Positions 8,533 to 9,201 of a stretch of 9,201 nucleotides of DNA are shown in pieces. The stretch spans positions 1 to 9,201 of the forward strand of contig DTSC01000272.1 in the NCBI GenBank assembly GCA_012965625.1, in the 5' to 3' direction. Both the position numbers and the translations under genes were made by a program. The notes under the pieces were generated by a model. That model saw only the letters and a program-made list of their open reading frames with translations, was not told the DNA's origin and ran no database searches. Position 1 is the stretch's first letter; each line of letters opens with the position of its first letter. Source of the DNA: Flavobacteriales bacterium (GTDB taxonomy: Bacteria; Bacteroidota; Bacteroidia; NORP154).

Positions 8533-8991
8533 TTAGGGTTTGGCACTTTGATCCTTGCCATTCAACTTAGATGGATCTTCTAAGAGAAGATTGACTTTCT
8601 TTATAACTTTAAAGAAAGTTTCTAAATTGGTTTTTCCAATATTGCTTTGAACTGACTTGTTGAAATTCAAAACGGCATTTCTTGAAATTTCTCTTTTTTC
8701 TATTCCAAGATCAGTTAAGAAAACTCGTACCATCCTTTTATCTTTCTGATCAACTCTTTTATAGATAAGCCCTTTATCCTCCATGGATTTCAGAATCCTC
8801 GTTAGACTTCTGCTTTCCATCCCCATTTTAGGACCGAGCTTTGTTGAAGGTGTGCCTTCTACATCCACATTTAACAAGGTTTGTCCTACTGACATGGTAG
8901 TGCCAAATTTAGCTGCTTCCATATTATACATTCTGGCGATACTGTGCCATGCCCATCTTATGTGAAAGTCTATTGTGTCCTCTTGCTTCAT
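8533..8991 (-). CDS. MarR-family transcriptional regulator heading the beta-oxidation operon
   Basis: Dimeric winged-helix DNA-binding protein of 152 residues, usual for MarR proteins. An N-terminal dimerisation helix (about 5-29) is followed by the helix-turn-helix at about 49-75 (STKLGPKMGMESRSLTRILK) and then the wing, DKRMVRVFLTDLG (84-96), with the family's Asp84 and Arg86. C-terminal helices (97-137) complete the dimer interface, and the last 15 residues are polar. It is co-oriented with and 41 nt upstream of fadN, so it probably controls the fad genes and itself, with fatty acid or acyl-CoA as plausible ligand (inference from context). I chose the ATG at 8991, giving MKQEDTIDFHIRWAW. 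A GTG at 9012 would add seven residues (MRIDLLL), but it overlaps the best -7 promoter element and adds nothing that looks like the family. Confidence 0.9.
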   Translation of the reverse strand: MKQEDTIDFHIRWAWHSIARMYNMEAAKFGTTMSVGQTLLNVDVEGTPSTKLGPKMGMESRSLTRILKSMEDKGLIYKRVDQKDKRMVRVFLTDLGIEKREISRNAVLNFNKSVQSNIGKTNLETFFKVIKKVNLLLEDPSKLNGKDQSAKP

Positions 8992-9011
8992 TAGTAATAA
9001 ATCAATACGCA

Positions 9012-9019
9012 CAAATATA
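9012..9019 (-). promoter_or_regulatory. Candidate -7 promoter element of the marR-fadNAE operon
   Basis: On the minus strand this reads TATATTTG, an exact match to the Bacteroidota -7 consensus TAnnTTTG. Transcription would begin near 9005, leaving a leader of about 14 nt before the ATG at 8991. No convincing -33 TTG was found at the right distance, so the promoter is either weak or needs help. In such AT-rich DNA a chance match is possible. Confidence 0.45.
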
Positions 9020-9024
9020 TATAA

Positions 9025-9044
9025 ATATTATGCACGCATACTAT
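9025..9044. promoter_or_regulatory. Candidate MarR operator palindrome
   Basis: The sequence ATATTATGCACGCATACTAT is an inverted repeat. The inner arms TATGC (9029-9033) and GCATA (9036-9040) pair perfectly around AC, and the outer arms ATA and TAT pair after one mismatch. A dyad of about 20 bp is the size usually bound by a MarR dimer. It lies 5 bp upstream of the candidate -7 element, over the expected -33 zone, where bound repressor would block RNA polymerase. Binding by this regulator is inferred from position. Confidence 0.5.
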
Positions 9045-9088
9045 ATTTTGAGTAATAATAAAAAAAGACTTGAACAATTTAGAAAGCC

Positions 9089-9109
9089 TGGCTAATCAAT
9101 ATTGGCTAA
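9089..9109. repeat. Short direct repeat TGGCTAA in the upstream region
   Basis: TGGCTAA occurs at 9089-9095 and again at 9103-9109, 14 bp apart start to start, with the palindrome CAATATTG (9097-9104) between and overlapping the second copy. It lies about 100 bp upstream of the regulator's start codon. It could be an activator site, but nothing ties it to a known protein. Confidence 0.25.
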
Positions 9110-9159
9110 AAGAAGCAAAAAAGTGCATTAAACAACATAAAAAGGGTAAATAGTAGCAA

Positions 9160-9172
9160 TTTATGGCATAAA
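9160..9172. promoter_or_regulatory. Second short palindrome upstream of marR
   Basis: TTTATGGCATAAA is a perfect inverted repeat with a single central G (9166). It shares TATG/CATA with the palindrome at 9025-9044, but the arms are spaced differently (1 versus 4 bp), so the same dimer would not bind both in the same way. At about 170 bp from the regulator's start, it may belong to a divergent gene beyond the right edge. Confidence 0.25.
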
Positions 9173-9201
9173 AAATACAAACATTAAATTACACCCAAGC
9201 G

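Noticed and set aside
9045..9201. A further gene at the right edge
   Set aside because: Frames in both directions are interrupted by stops within a few codons and no coding pattern is visible. It is treated as intergenic.
1..9201. CRISPR array, insertion sequence, tRNA, rRNA or prophage material
   Set aside because: No regularly spaced repeats, transposase motifs, cloverleaf-like or rRNA-like sequence were seen. All long coding stretches are accounted for by five ordinary genes.

Overview
The window looks like chromosomal DNA from a member of the Bacteroidota. Three things point that way: a secreted protein ending in a type IX secretion (T9SS, Por secretion tail) sorting domain, AT-rich leaders without recognisable Shine-Dalgarno sequences, and a match to the Bacteroidota -7 promoter element (TAnnTTTG) in front of the regulator gene. 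The genus cannot be fixed from the sequence; an aerobic, lipid-using Cytophagales- or Flavobacteriales-like organism would fit.

Layout: (1) 20-2908, plus strand, a 962-residue exported beta-propeller protein with Asp-box (BNR/VPS10-like) repeats and a C-terminal T9SS domain. (2) 2932-2963, a hairpin terminator with T/A runs on both sides, able to serve the two convergent transcripts that meet there. (3) 8991 down to 2985, minus strand, a four-gene cluster in transcription order: MarR-family regulator, fused 3-hydroxyacyl-CoA dehydrogenase/enoyl-CoA hydratase (FadN type), thiolase (FadA) and long acyl-CoA dehydrogenase (FadE). Gaps are 41, 54 and 47 nt, so one operon is likely. (4) 8992-9201, the non-coding region upstream of the regulator, holding a candidate promoter, a candidate operator palindrome and several short repeats. 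No gene is visible at the right edge.

The three enzymes cover the whole fatty-acid beta-oxidation spiral: FadE oxidises acyl-CoA to enoyl-CoA, FadN hydrates it and oxidises the 3-hydroxyacyl-CoA, and FadA releases acetyl-CoA and returns a shortened acyl-CoA. The order N-A-E matches the fadNAE arrangement of Bacillus subtilis, but here a MarR-type protein sits at the head of the operon and is the obvious candidate for an autoregulating, acyl-CoA- or fatty-acid-responsive switch. Acyl-CoA synthetase and electron-transfer flavoprotein genes are not in the window.

All catalytic residues I could check in the enzymes are present, and no gene is broken. I found no mobile element, CRISPR array, tRNA or rRNA. 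I do not see a clearly new system. The points most worth checking are the palindrome over the MarR promoter, two tandem hairpins at the fadN stop codon, and an eight-G tract inside the secreted protein gene.
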